A stretch of 11,346 nt of DNA from NCBI GenBank assembly GCA_001786095.1, contig MFVN01000024.1, positions 1 to 11,346 of the forward strand, in the 5' to 3' direction. Source of the DNA: Candidatus Nomurabacteria bacterium RIFCSPLOWO2_02_FULL_42_17. Lineage in GTDB: Bacteria; Patescibacteriota; Minisyncoccia; Phycocordibacterales; MFVN01. The first letter of the stretch is position 1. Every line of letters begins with the position of its first letter. The notes under the pieces were generated by a model. That model did not search any database, was not told where the DNA came from, and saw only the letters and a program-made list of their open reading frames with translations. This document shows, piece by piece, positions 4,986-11,315 of the stretch. Made by a program: the position numbers and the translations under genes.

Positions 4986-6661
4986 ATTCTGAAATGAAAA
5001 CACATTCGACAAGCTCAGTGCAAGTCTGCCAGAATTGCCAATCAGAATTTGTTATAAGTCCGGATGAGCTGATAATGTATGAGAAAGTGAGTGTGGAATT
5101 GCCCGAGATATGTTTCTTCTGCCGAATTAAACAGCATTTATCTTTTTGGATGTTCGGAAAATTTCGCAACGGCGTGTCTGATCTTTCCGGAGAAAATCTC
5201 ATAACTGTTCTGCCGGAAAAGAACAGATATCCGATTTATACCCTTACGGAATGGTACAGCGATAAATGGGACGCAATGGATTCTGGAGTTGATTATGATC
5301 CTACCCAATCATTTTTTAAACAATTGCAAGCTCTACAGGAAAAAATTCCTCATCCTCACCAGAACGGCACTAAAAATACCGGATGCGAATGGTGCGACGA
5401 TGTGTGGAATTCTAAAAACTGCTATTTATCCCGTTCAATGGAAGAATGCGAGGATTTATATTACTCATATAGAAATTTATGGGTTAGAAATTCCATAGAT
5501 GTAACTGTTTGTTTTAACTGCGAAAAATGCTACGACTCTTCAGAATGCCACCACTCGTATAAACTTTTTTATTCAAAACATTCCCGCGATTGTATAAATT
5601 CATATTTTTTATATGATTGCCGTAATTGCCAGAATTGCTTTATGTGCTGGAATCTTCGGGGCAAATCTTACTGCATAGAAAATGTTCAATACACCAAGGA
5701 GGCTTATCAGGAGAAATTAAAGTCACTTTCACTTGGTTCGTATGCTTCAATTCAATCTTTTAAAAAACATTTTGAAGAAATAACGCAAAAAGATGTGATA
5801 CATAGAGAGAATTTTAATTTAAAGGTATACAATTCCGACGGGAATTATTTATTGGATTGCAAAAATTGCCATAATTGCAATACAATCAATGAGTCTGAAG
5901 ACACTTATAATTGTGTCAGAGGAATGAAGCATAAATCGGACATAGACGCAAACGGTTGTTGGTATTCTGAATTAATAGGAAATTGCGCAAATTGCGTAAA
6001 TGCTTATGCCCAAAAATATTCCAATTGGTCTTCATCCAGATATTCTGAATATCTGGATCTATGCATTGAGTGTGAAAATTGTTTTGGCTGTGTCGGCCTT
6101 AAGAAAAAGAAATATTGTATTTTAAATAAACAACATACAAAAGAATCCTTCGACAAGCTTAGAACAAGAATTATTTCTGATATGAAAAAAAACGGCAAGT
6201 ACGGTAAATTTCTGCCGTATTCCATGAGCGCCGGACCTTTTAATTTTTCCACCGCTTTTTTATATTTTCCAGAAACTAAAAAAGAAGATATTTTAAAACT
6301 TGGCGGTTATTGGGAAGACATTAGTAAAAGCCATATAGAAGGAATGCCGACAAGTGAATTACCAGATGATATAAAAGATGTCCCAGATATAATTGTAACT
6401 CAACCTCTAATATGTCCGGAAACGGGTTGGCGGTTTAATATCAACCAAAATGAACTTTCTTTTTATAAACAAAATAATATCCCATTACCCCGTCTTCATT
6501 TCGATGTGCGAACAAAAAATCGTCTGAAATACCTAACTGTTTTAAAATCCCATCCTTACATCTGTTATTATTGCTCAAAAAATATAATGGCTTATTATCC
6601 GCCGGAATGGAAATACGAAAAAATCGCCTGCGAAGAATGTTATAAGCAAAATATAAATTGA
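4982..6661 (+). CDS. large Cys-rich protein A, putative multi-zinc protein of unknown function
   Basis: 559 residues with 35 cysteines by my count. The N-terminus has a zinc-knuckle-like pair of CxxC (16/19 and 44/47, CFFCRIKQHLSF). Two internal copies of C-x2-C-x2-C-x2-C-x8-C-x2-N-x-Q lie at 213-236 and 361-384, each preceded by scattered NC/DC units that look like short beta-helix rungs. A region with ICPETGWRF and FYKQNNIPLPRLH follows (477-506). A C-terminal zinc ribbon uses Cys528/531 and Cys550/553. No catalytic motif is evident and there is no membrane segment. The gene is coupled to thyA by ATGA and nearly overlaps folA. Its paralogue is protein B, downstream of folA. ATG 4994 is an alternative start. 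The family looks like the long CxxC-rich proteins of Parcubacteria; the function is not known to me. Confidence 0.85.
   Translation: MNSEMKTHSTSSVQVCQNCQSEFVISPDELIMYEKVSVELPEICFFCRIKQHLSFWMFGKFRNGVSDLSGENLITVLPEKNRYPIYTLTEWYSDKWDAMDSGVDYDPTQSFFKQLQALQEKIPHPHQNGTKNTGCEWCDDVWNSKNCYLSRSMEECEDLYYSYRNLWVRNSIDVTVCFNCEKCYDSSECHHSYKLFYSKHSRDCINSYFLYDCRNCQNCFMCWNLRGKSYCIENVQYTKEAYQEKLKSLSLGSYASIQSFKKHFEEITQKDVIHRENFNLKVYNSDGNYLLDCKNCHNCNTINESEDTYNCVRGMKHKSDIDANGCWYSELIGNCANCVNAYAQKYSNWSSSRYSEYLDLCIECENCFGCVGLKKKKYCILNKQHTKESFDKLRTRIISDMKKNGKYGKFLPYSMSAGPFNFSTAFLYFPETKKEDILKLGGYWEDISKSHIEGMPTSELPDDIKDVPDIIVTQPLICPETGWRFNINQNELSFYKQNNIPLPRLHFDVRTKNRLKYLTVLKSHPYICYYCSKNIMAYYPPEWKYEKIACEECYKQNIN
5005..5018. 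repeat. TTCGACAAGCTCAG repeat inside protein A, copy 1
   Basis: The 14-nt sequence matches the core of a dispersed repeat I recall in many environmental bacterial genomes (its reverse reads CTGAGCTTGTCGAA). Here it lies just after the start codon, read as Ser-Thr-Ser-Ser in the unconserved N-terminal leader before the first CxxC. A second copy with one change is at 6149-6162. Confidence 0.55.
6149..6162. repeat. TTCGACAAGCTTAG repeat inside protein A, copy 2
   Basis: 13 of 14 bases match 5005-5018, but it is read in a different codon phase (Phe-Asp-Lys-Leu). It lies after the second NKQ signature, where protein B aligns without a gap. It may therefore have replaced sequence or match by chance. 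Confidence 0.45.
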
Positions 6662-6663
6662 TT

Positions 6664-7167
6664 ATGATTATTTCACTTATCGCCGCGATTGGGAAAAATA
6701 ATGCCATTGGGGTTGGGGGTAAATTGCCGTGGAATTTGCCGGCCGATATGAAATATTTTAGAGAAACCACAAAAGGACACCCGGTCATAATGGGCAGAAA
6801 AACTTTTGAATCCATCAGTCACCCACTTCCCAATAGACAAAATATAGTAATTACTCGCGACAAAAATTATAAAGCCGAAGGAATTGAAATAGTTCATTCT
6901 TTAGAAGAAGCATTGGCCTTGTTCCCGAGGGGAACCCTCGGGAATGATGAAGAAATTTTTGTCATCGGCGGTAGCGAAATTTACCGCGCGGCGCTTCCAC
7001 ACGCCAATCGTCTATATATCACCGAAGTGGACGCGTCGCCGGCCGGCGACGCGTTTTTTCCGGAATGGAATCGCAACGAATGGAAAGAAGTTGCGCGCGA
7101 AGCGTATGAACCTGACGAAAAAAATTCTTTATCTTATGTATTCATAGAATACGAAAGAATAATATAA
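6664..7167 (+). CDS. folA: dihydrofolate reductase
   Basis: 167 residues. It reduces dihydrofolate to tetrahydrofolate with NADPH, regenerating the cofactor used by ThyA. Visible landmarks are SLIAAIGKNNAIG (4-16), LPWNLPADMKYF (21-32, with Trp23 and catalytic Asp28), VIMGRKTFESI (41-51), FVIGGSEIY (99-107) and GDAFFPEW (128-135). The start at ATG 6664 follows the protein A stop by 2 nt; TTG 6658 would add two residues and overlap that stop. Its TAA overlaps the next ATG (TAATG, 7165-7169). Residues 87-94 (FPRGTLGN) are an extra loop compared with E. coli FolA and are encoded by a perfect hairpin. A second, perfect palindrome encodes DASPAGDA. Confidence 0.96.
   Translation: MIISLIAAIGKNNAIGVGGKLPWNLPADMKYFRETTKGHPVIMGRKTFESISHPLPNRQNIVITRDKNYKAEGIEIVHSLEEALALFPRGTLGNDEEIFVIGGSEIYRAALPHANRLYITEVDASPAGDAFFPEWNRNEWKEVAREAYEPDEKNSLSYVFIEYERII
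6922..6944 (+). repeat. palindromic element inserted in frame in folA
   Basis: TTCCCGAGGG (6922-6931) and CCCTCGGGAA (6935-6944) pair perfectly over 10 bp around GAA. The element encodes FPRGTLGN (residues 87-94) between the LEEALAL helix and DEEIFVIGG, where E. coli DHFR is about five residues shorter. It resembles in-frame palindromic insertions such as the Rickettsia RPEs. Confidence 0.6.
7031..7060 (+). other. perfect 24-bp palindrome plus T6 inside folA, terminator-like
   Basis: ACGCGTCGCCGG (7031-7042) is followed directly by its exact complement (7043-7054), and TTTTTT covers 7054-7059. As RNA this is a 10-bp GC-rich stem with a 4-nt GGCC loop and a U-tract, the shape of an intrinsic terminator in the sense direction. 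It encodes DASPAGDAFF, which fits the normal DHFR sequence, so the protein is not disrupted. It could reduce transcription into protein B. Confidence 0.5.
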
Positions 7168-8879
7168 TGCAAAAAACTCCTAAATTCTTAGAAAAAATAA
7201 GTGCGTTGCTTGAAAATACCAAGCCGAAAACAGAAAATTGCAATAGTTGTGGAGAAACATTTAATATAAAAGAGGAAGATATTGAAACGGCTAAAAAATA
7301 TCTAGCCCCATTGCCGACCGATTGTTATCATTGTAGAAGAAAGCTCCGGCTCTCTTTTGCAAATTATACGACATTCTTTAACCGAGATTGTGATGCGCCC
7401 AACCATAAAGAAAAAGTTATATCTCTTATACCGGAAGAGGCAAAATGTTTAGTGGAAGATTGTGAATTTTACTGGGGAGAAAAAAGTAAAAGACCGCACG
7501 TTGAATATAACAAAAATGAGTTATTTTTTGACCAATTTACAGATCTATTTAAGAAAACTCCGCAACCTTCGCTTACTAAAGATGCTTCAAATTTTAACAG
7601 TCCCTACACAGCCTATGGCAATCAGTTGAAAAACTGCTATTTCACTTTCGGAGGTCTGAAGGCCGAAGAAGTAGACTATAGTACGTGGCCAATACATACA
7701 AGGCAAACAATGGATATACTAATAGCCCTTTATTCCGAAAATTGCTACGAATGTGTATTTCCCGAGAAATGTTACAATTGCAAGTTTACTTATTTCTCCA
7801 AAAACTGTTTGGATTGTGATTTTTGCTATGATTGCCGCAACTGCATATCCTGTTTTGGATGCGTAAATTTGCGACACAGAAAATACTGCTTTTTTAATCA
7901 ACAGCTTTCCAGAGAAACATATAAAGAAAAAATTAAATTTCTGCGAACAAATACAAGATCGGGACTTTTAGAACAAAGGAGGAAATTTTGGGAATTCGTC
8001 AAATCCCAACCGACAAGAGGGCAAAGAAACGAACATTCAATCAATTCAACGGGAAATTATATTGTCCACTCAAAAAATTGTAAGAACTGCTTTTGGGTTC
8101 TTGAAAGTGAGAATGTAAATAACGGGGATTTTTTACTCAAACTGACAAATTCTGCCGATGTAACAATAGGAAGCATGTCAAACGAATTGTATTCCGTTGT
8201 CTTGGTCGGGCGTGAAAGCTTTGGAACAAAATTATCGGTCAATTCAAACACAATCAGTGAGTGTGAATATGTCATGAACTGTAAAAACTGTAACTATTGT
8301 TTCGGATGCATAGGGCTTGAAAACAAGAAATACTGCGTGTTAAATAAACAATATGATGCCGATAAATATTGGGAATTGGTAGATGAAATAAAAACAAAAA
8401 TGCTTGAAGGTGGTTCTTATGGCAAGTTTTTTTCCCTTAAATTATCTCCGTTTCCATACAATTCAACCTTAGCCAACTTGATATATCCTTCAGACGAAAA
8501 ATCAATTATGGAACAGGGTGGATTTTGGCACCATCACCAAGCGACGGATACTCAAGGTTTGCCAATTATCGAATTGAACGATATACCTGATTCTATAGAG
8601 GATGTAGGGTCAGATATTACAGACAGGGCCATTAAATACTCATCTAAAAATTTATTTAAAATAATAAAACATGAATTGGAATGGTATAAAAGAAAATCCA
8701 TACCTATTCCCAGCCAGCCCCCTTTTGAAAGAATGCATGAGAGATTCCAAGCCGCGAATAATTTTCAAGTTATGGAAACAATTTGTTCAAAATGCCATAC
8801 CTTAATTGAGAGTGCCGTTGATCCGAAAGAAAATTCTATGATACTTTGCGAAAAGTGTTATCAAAAAGAAATAATATAG
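7167..8879 (+). CDS. large Cys-rich protein B, putative multi-zinc protein, paralogue of A
   Basis: 570 residues with 32 cysteines by my count, and the same architecture as protein A. N-terminal CxxC pairs lie at 25/28 and 53/56 (CYHCRRKLRLSF). Copies of C-x2-C-x2-C-x2-C-x8-C-x2-N-x-Q lie at 223-246 and 372-395. A shared segment YGKFF...SPFPYNS is at 418-433 and GGFW...GLPIIELNDIPD at 451-475. A C-terminal zinc ribbon uses Cys540/543 and Cys561/564. The ICPETG-type motif of A is lost (KYSSKNLFKI here), so one metal site probably differs. The two proteins are alike throughout but clearly diverged, so this is an old duplication. The start ATG overlaps the folA stop. No enzyme motif is seen; function unknown. 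Confidence 0.85.
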   Translation: MQKTPKFLEKISALLENTKPKTENCNSCGETFNIKEEDIETAKKYLAPLPTDCYHCRRKLRLSFANYTTFFNRDCDAPNHKEKVISLIPEEAKCLVEDCEFYWGEKSKRPHVEYNKNELFFDQFTDLFKKTPQPSLTKDASNFNSPYTAYGNQLKNCYFTFGGLKAEEVDYSTWPIHTRQTMDILIALYSENCYECVFPEKCYNCKFTYFSKNCLDCDFCYDCRNCISCFGCVNLRHRKYCFFNQQLSRETYKEKIKFLRTNTRSGLLEQRRKFWEFVKSQPTRGQRNEHSINSTGNYIVHSKNCKNCFWVLESENVNNGDFLLKLTNSADVTIGSMSNELYSVVLVGRESFGTKLSVNSNTISECEYVMNCKNCNYCFGCIGLENKKYCVLNKQYDADKYWELVDEIKTKMLEGGSYGKFFSLKLSPFPYNSTLANLIYPSDEKSIMEQGGFWHHHQATDTQGLPIIELNDIPDSIEDVGSDITDRAIKYSSKNLFKIIKHELEWYKRKSIPIPSQPPFERMHERFQAANNFQVMETICSKCHTLIESAVDPKENSMILCEKCYQKEII

Positions 8880-8897
8880 CTATTAACCCTCATATTC

Positions 8898-8926
8898 TTT
8901 CATAACTTACGAGCGTAGTGTATAAT
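8898..8926 (+). promoter_or_regulatory. promoter of dcd (leaderless)
   Basis: A perfect TATAAT (8921-8926) ends 7 nt before ATG 8934. TTTCAT (8898-8903) lies 17 bp upstream. The predicted start is at or one base before the ATG. It lies in the 54-bp gap after protein B, so dcd can be expressed apart from the thyA operon. Confidence 0.55.
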
Positions 8927-8933
8927 CAGTCGC

Positions 8934-9605
8934 ATGGCGCTGTCGGATAAAAGAATTCTGGAAGCGAAAAGAAAAGGGGATATCGTGATTTTTCCATTCA
9001 AGCGGGCAAATTTAGCGACTTCCAGTTATGATCTTTCTCTTGGTGAATGGTATTTCCGCGAGCAACTATCCAAGTACGATAATCCTATTTTTAATATTTG
9101 GAGCAAAGAACACACCGACCATGTCTGGGGTACCAAGCCCTCGCGGGCGCAAACGGCGCGCGAGGCGTTGCAAAAATATAATTTCAAATGGAACGGAATC
9201 AAGCCGTCCGACAAAATAATTATGATTCATCCGGGCGAAACGATTCTGGCGCACACGCAGGAATTCATAGGCGGGCGCAATCACATCACCACTATGATTA
9301 AATCGCGTTCGTCTATGGGTAGAGTTTTTATTGAGACCTGCAAATGCGCCGGTTGGGGTGATGTGGGGTTTACAAACCGTTGGACTTTTGAAATTACCAA
9401 CAATTCTCGGCACTATACAATTCCGTTGGTCGTCGGACGACGCGTGGCGCAAATGGTTTTTTTCGAAACCGGACCGATTTTGAAAACCGACTACGTCAAA
9501 ACCGGAAAGTATCAGGGTTCGCGGGACATCAAAAAACTCGTCGAAAGCTGGAAACCCATGATGATGTTGCCCAAGCTTTGGTCCGACCGCGAGATAAAGA
9601 AATAG
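8934..9605 (+). CDS. dcd: dCTP deaminase (dCTP deaminase/dUTPase superfamily)
   Basis: 223 residues. Family motifs in order: ATSSYDLSLG (28-37), HPGETILAHTQEF (99-111), KSRSSMGRVFI (123-133), GWGDVGFTNRWTFEITN (140-156), RRVAQMVFFE (169-178) and GKYQ (191-194). Glu153 is at the position of the catalytic glutamate (E. coli Glu138), which favours deamination of dCTP to dUTP, possibly with dUTPase activity, over a pure dUTPase. It is longer than the usual roughly 190 residues because of extra sequence at about 42-92 with many charged and aromatic residues. It follows the thyA/folA operon and would feed dUMP to ThyA. Its stop directly abuts the convergent rplK stop. Confidence 0.88.
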   Translation: MALSDKRILEAKRKGDIVIFPFKRANLATSSYDLSLGEWYFREQLSKYDNPIFNIWSKEHTDHVWGTKPSRAQTAREALQKYNFKWNGIKPSDKIIMIHPGETILAHTQEFIGGRNHITTMIKSRSSMGRVFIETCKCAGWGDVGFTNRWTFEITNNSRHYTIPLVVGRRVAQMVFFETGPILKTDYVKTGKYQGSRDIKKLVESWKPMMMLPKLWSDREIKK

Positions 9606-10028
9606 TTAAACCACTTCAATCCCCATGGAGCGGGCGGAACCAGTAATGATTTTTTCGGCAGCATCCAAATTAGTAGCGTTTAAATCCGGCATTTTCTGCT
9701 CGGCGATGGCGCGCGCTTGCGCGCGCGTGATTTTACCAACCTTAACGGTCGGAGATTTACCCGAACCTTTTTCAATTCCCGCGGATTTAAGAATTAACGC
9801 CGAGGCTGGCGGAGTTTTTAGAATAAAACTGTAAGAACGGTCTTCGTAAACAGTAAGCACAACACCCACTTTTCCGCCGGCTAATTTTTTAGAGGCCTCA
9901 TTGAATTTTGAAACAAAGTCGCCGATATTAACTCCCGCTTGTCCAAGTGTGGGCCCTAAAGGCGGCGCGGGCGTGGCTTTGCCGGCTTCAATTTGTAATT
10001 TTATTTTTTTCACTATTTTCTTGGCCAT
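9606..10028 (-). CDS. rplK: 50S ribosomal protein L11 (uL11)
   Basis: 140 residues, the full usual length. The N-terminal domain has [28 protein letters not shown] split by the conserved PAPPLGP and LGQAGVNI (residues 20-36). The C-terminal RNA-binding domain has [17 protein letters not shown] and MPDLNA, ending [10 protein letters not shown]. It forms the GTPase-associated centre of the large subunit. The ATG overlaps the nusG stop by one base (TAATG on the minus strand). In most bacteria rplA (L1) follows rplK; here the next base begins the convergent dcd gene, so rplA is not in this operon. Confidence 0.97.
   Translation of the reverse strand: MAKKIVKKIKLQIEAGKATPAPPLGPTLGQAGVNIGDFVSKFNEASKKLAGGKVGVVLTVYEDRSYSFILKTPPASALILKSAGIEKGSGKSPTVKVGKITRAQARAIAEQKMPDLNATNLDAAEKIITGSARSMGIEVV
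9709..9734 (+). other. GC hairpin inside rplK, possible terminator for the dcd transcript
   Basis: GCGCGCGC (9709-9716), TT, then GCGCGCGC (9719-9726), followed on the plus strand by GTGATTTT. It lies about 105 nt past the dcd stop. The coding strand reads [11 protein letters not shown], normal for L11, so the hairpin may be incidental. Confidence 0.25.
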
Positions 10029-10570
10029 TATATTTTCTTAACTTGTAAAAAATCTAGCTCTACTGGCGTTTCGCGTCCAAACATAGATACCAACACTTTA
10101 ACTTTTCCACGCTCCTCGTCAATACCCCCGATCTTGCCTTCTAAATCTTTAAAAGGACCGTCTAAAACAACCACTAATTCGCCTGAAGCTAATTCAATCT
10201 TATGTTTAGTTTCACCCGAAGACAAACGCTGGAAAAGTTCTTCTGCTTCTTTTCTGTCCAACGGCACAGGATTGACGCCGGCGCCGACAAAACCGGTTAC
10301 GCGCGGAGTATTGCGTACCACATACCACGAATCGTCGGTTACTATCATGTCTACTAAAACATAACCTGGATAAATTTTTTCTTCAACTTCAGCGCGTTTG
10401 CCGGCTTTAATTTTTATTTTATTTTCGGTCGGCACTAAAATGTTAAAAATTTTATCCTGCATACCCAATGACTCAACGCGTTGTTTAAGATTACGCATAA
10501 CCGCGTTTTCATAACCCGCATAGGTGTGTATGGCATACCAATTGCGTTCGGGTTTGATTTCTTGTTTCAT
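10028..10570 (-). CDS. nusG: transcription elongation/antitermination factor NusG
   Basis: 180 residues from ATG 10570 ([21 protein letters not shown]). The NGN domain (about 10-110) has [24 protein letters not shown] and [15 protein letters not shown]. The KOW domain (about 125-180) has [21 protein letters not shown] and ends in [17 protein letters not shown]. It binds RNA polymerase and links it to ribosome or Rho. An in-frame upstream extension to 10654 is rejected because it overlaps secE and is not NusG-like. It begins 1 nt after the secE stop and overlaps rplK by one base, so the three genes form one operon. Confidence 0.97.
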   Translation of the reverse strand: MKQEIKPERNWYAIHTYAGYENAVMRNLKQRVESLGMQDKIFNILVPTENKIKIKAGKRAEVEEKIYPGYVLVDMIVTDDSWYVVRNTPRVTGFVGAGVNPVPLDRKEAEELFQRLSSGETKHKIELASGELVVVLDGPFKDLEGKIGGIDEERGKVKVLVSMFGRETPVELDFLQVKKI

Positions 10571-10571
10571 A

Positions 10572-10751
10572 TTAGATAAAAAGGTCAAGCACGCGAGTAA
10601 ACACAAAATCAAAAACACCGAGATAATAAGCCACGACAACTGAAATCGCGACAACTAAAATCGTGAAATTTAACGTGGCGCGCCGGCTCGGCCAATTGAC
10701 ATACTTGAATTCATTTCTTGTTTCTTTTAAATACTCTATGATTTTAGACAT
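10572..10751 (-). CDS. secE: preprotein translocase subunit SecE (59 residues)
   Basis: From ATG 10751 to TAA 10574-10572 the frame reads [20 protein letters not shown], then [10 protein letters not shown], then a membrane helix (about 30-45, [13 protein letters not shown]) and [13 protein letters not shown]. The amphipathic [15 protein letters not shown] segment before a single helix is the SecE signature. It is the small clamp subunit that stabilises the SecY channel. It is the short, single-helix type. The position directly before nusG, with a 1-nt gap, is the classic secE-nusG arrangement and confirms the call. Confidence 0.95.
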   Translation of the reverse strand: MSKIIEYLKETRNEFKYVNWPSRRATLNFTILVVAISVVVAYYLGVFDFVFTRVLDLFI

Positions 10752-10755
10752 TTTT

Positions 10756-10772
10756 AAAAGCCCCGCAGGGCT
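10756..10772 (-). promoter_or_regulatory. 5' leader hairpin of the secE-nusG-rplK mRNA
   Basis: On the minus strand AGCCC (10772-10768), TGCG, GGGCT (10763-10759) then TTTT. The predicted transcript start is near 10773, so the mRNA would begin with this stem, 4-8 nt before the secE ATG. It could protect the 5' end, limit initiation or attenuate transcription. Confidence 0.35.
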
Positions 10773-10779
10773 CGTTGAA

Positions 10780-10809
10780 AGTATATACCAAGGGGATGCA
10801 GGAAGTCAA
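10780..10809 (-). promoter_or_regulatory. promoter of the secE-nusG-rplK operon
   Basis: On the minus strand TTGACT (10809-10804) and TATACT (10785-10780) are separated by 18 bp, five of six matches each. TATATA two bases upstream gives a 16-bp alternative. The start would be near 10773, about 22 nt before secE. Confidence 0.65.
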
Positions 10810-10810
10810 T

Positions 10811-10828
10811 TCCCCCTGATAAGGGGGG
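10811..10828. repeat. small C/G hairpin between FKBP gene and secE promoter
   Basis: CCCCCT (10812-10817), GATA, AGGGGG (10822-10827). It resembles a CCCCCTTATCAGGGGG-type dispersed repeat. It lies downstream of the FKBP gene, so it may end that transcript, but no T-tract follows in that direction. Confidence 0.45.
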
Positions 10829-10853
10829 TTGAGGGGTTGTATTAAAGGAGGGA

Positions 10854-11303
10854 TTATTTTGTGGGATTTATTTCCAGAAGTTCTACTTCAAAGATTAGAG
10901 TGGAGTTTGGGGGAATTTTACCCATATCACGGTCGCCGTAGCCCTTTTCCGGTGGAATAGTCAGCGTTTTTTTCTCGCCGACCTTCATCCCAACCAATCC
11001 TTCATCCCAGCCGGCAATCACCCGCCCCGCGCCCAAAGTAAACTCAAAGGGCTCGGCGTGGCCGAAGGCCGGATCCACATTGGAATCAAAAACTGTGCCG
11101 TCCTCTAAACGACCGGTATAATTCATGGACAAAATATCGCCCGCCTCTGCCCGCGCAGGCAGGTTAGAAGTTTGTTCAGTATTCATATTTTCTTCATTTT
11201 CTATGTTTTTCTTGTCTTCCTTCGGGGGATTCCCCTTAAAGAAAACAAAATAGCCCGCTATTAAAATTACTAATATTAAAACGATTATCCATGTGTTTTT
11301 CAT
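10854..11303 (-). CDS. membrane-anchored FKBP-type peptidyl-prolyl cis-trans isomerase
   Basis: 149 residues from ATG 11303. A membrane segment (about 5-22) and a charged Lys/Glu/Asn linker (23-55) precede one FKBP domain (56-146). Its motifs are [14 protein letters not shown] (62-75), [27 protein letters not shown] split as FTLGAGRVI (88-96) and [13 protein letters not shown] (98-110), IPPEKGYGD (116-124) and [14 protein letters not shown] (130-143). The active-site residues Tyr62, Asp73, Val95, Ile96, Trp99 and Tyr122 are present. There is no lipobox cysteine, so it is held by an uncleaved anchor. It probably assists folding of exported proteins outside the membrane. A GTG at 11321 would add six residues but lies within the promoter, so it is rejected. 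Confidence 0.95.
   Translation of the reverse strand: MKNTWIIVLILVILIAGYFVFFKGNPPKEDKKNIENEENMNTEQTSNLPARAEAGDILSMNYTGRLEDGTVFDSNVDPAFGHAEPFEFTLGAGRVIAGWDEGLVGMKVGEKKTLTIPPEKGYGDRDMGKIPPNSTLIFEVELLEINPTK
11147..11162. repeat. short GC palindrome in the FKBP linker
   Basis: CTGCC (11147-11151), CGCGCA, GGCAG (11158-11162). On the coding strand it gives the unusual LPARAE piece in an otherwise Lys/Asn/Glu-rich linker, which suggests a small inserted repeat. Confidence 0.35.
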
Positions 11304-11309
11304 AAATAC

Positions 11310-11315
11310 AGTATA
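11310..11315 (-). promoter_or_regulatory. -10 box of the FKBP gene (leaderless)
   Basis: TATACT on the minus strand ends 6 nt before ATG 11303 (TATACTGTATTTATG). No -35 is recognisable. The spacing is the same as for the transposase and MBL genes. Confidence 0.5.

Noticed and set aside
6658..6663. TTG start for folA overlapping the previous stop
   Set aside because: Possible through TTGA overlap, but ATG 6664 gives the normal DHFR N-terminus (MIISLIAA).
4137..8879. Alternative genetic code with TGA as glycine
   Set aside because: TGA ends thyA and protein A at sensible full-length positions and overlaps the next start.
10571..10654. 28-residue hydrophobic extension of NusG
   Set aside because: This DNA encodes SecE in another frame. 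NusG homologues start near [17 protein letters not shown].
10663..10845. Plus-strand open frame across the secE promoter
   Set aside because: It is antisense to secE and its promoter, with no recognisable product.
10752..10853. tRNA upstream of secE
   Set aside because: A tRNA often sits here in bacteria, but I saw no cloverleaf or T-loop sequence. The gap holds a promoter and short hairpins.
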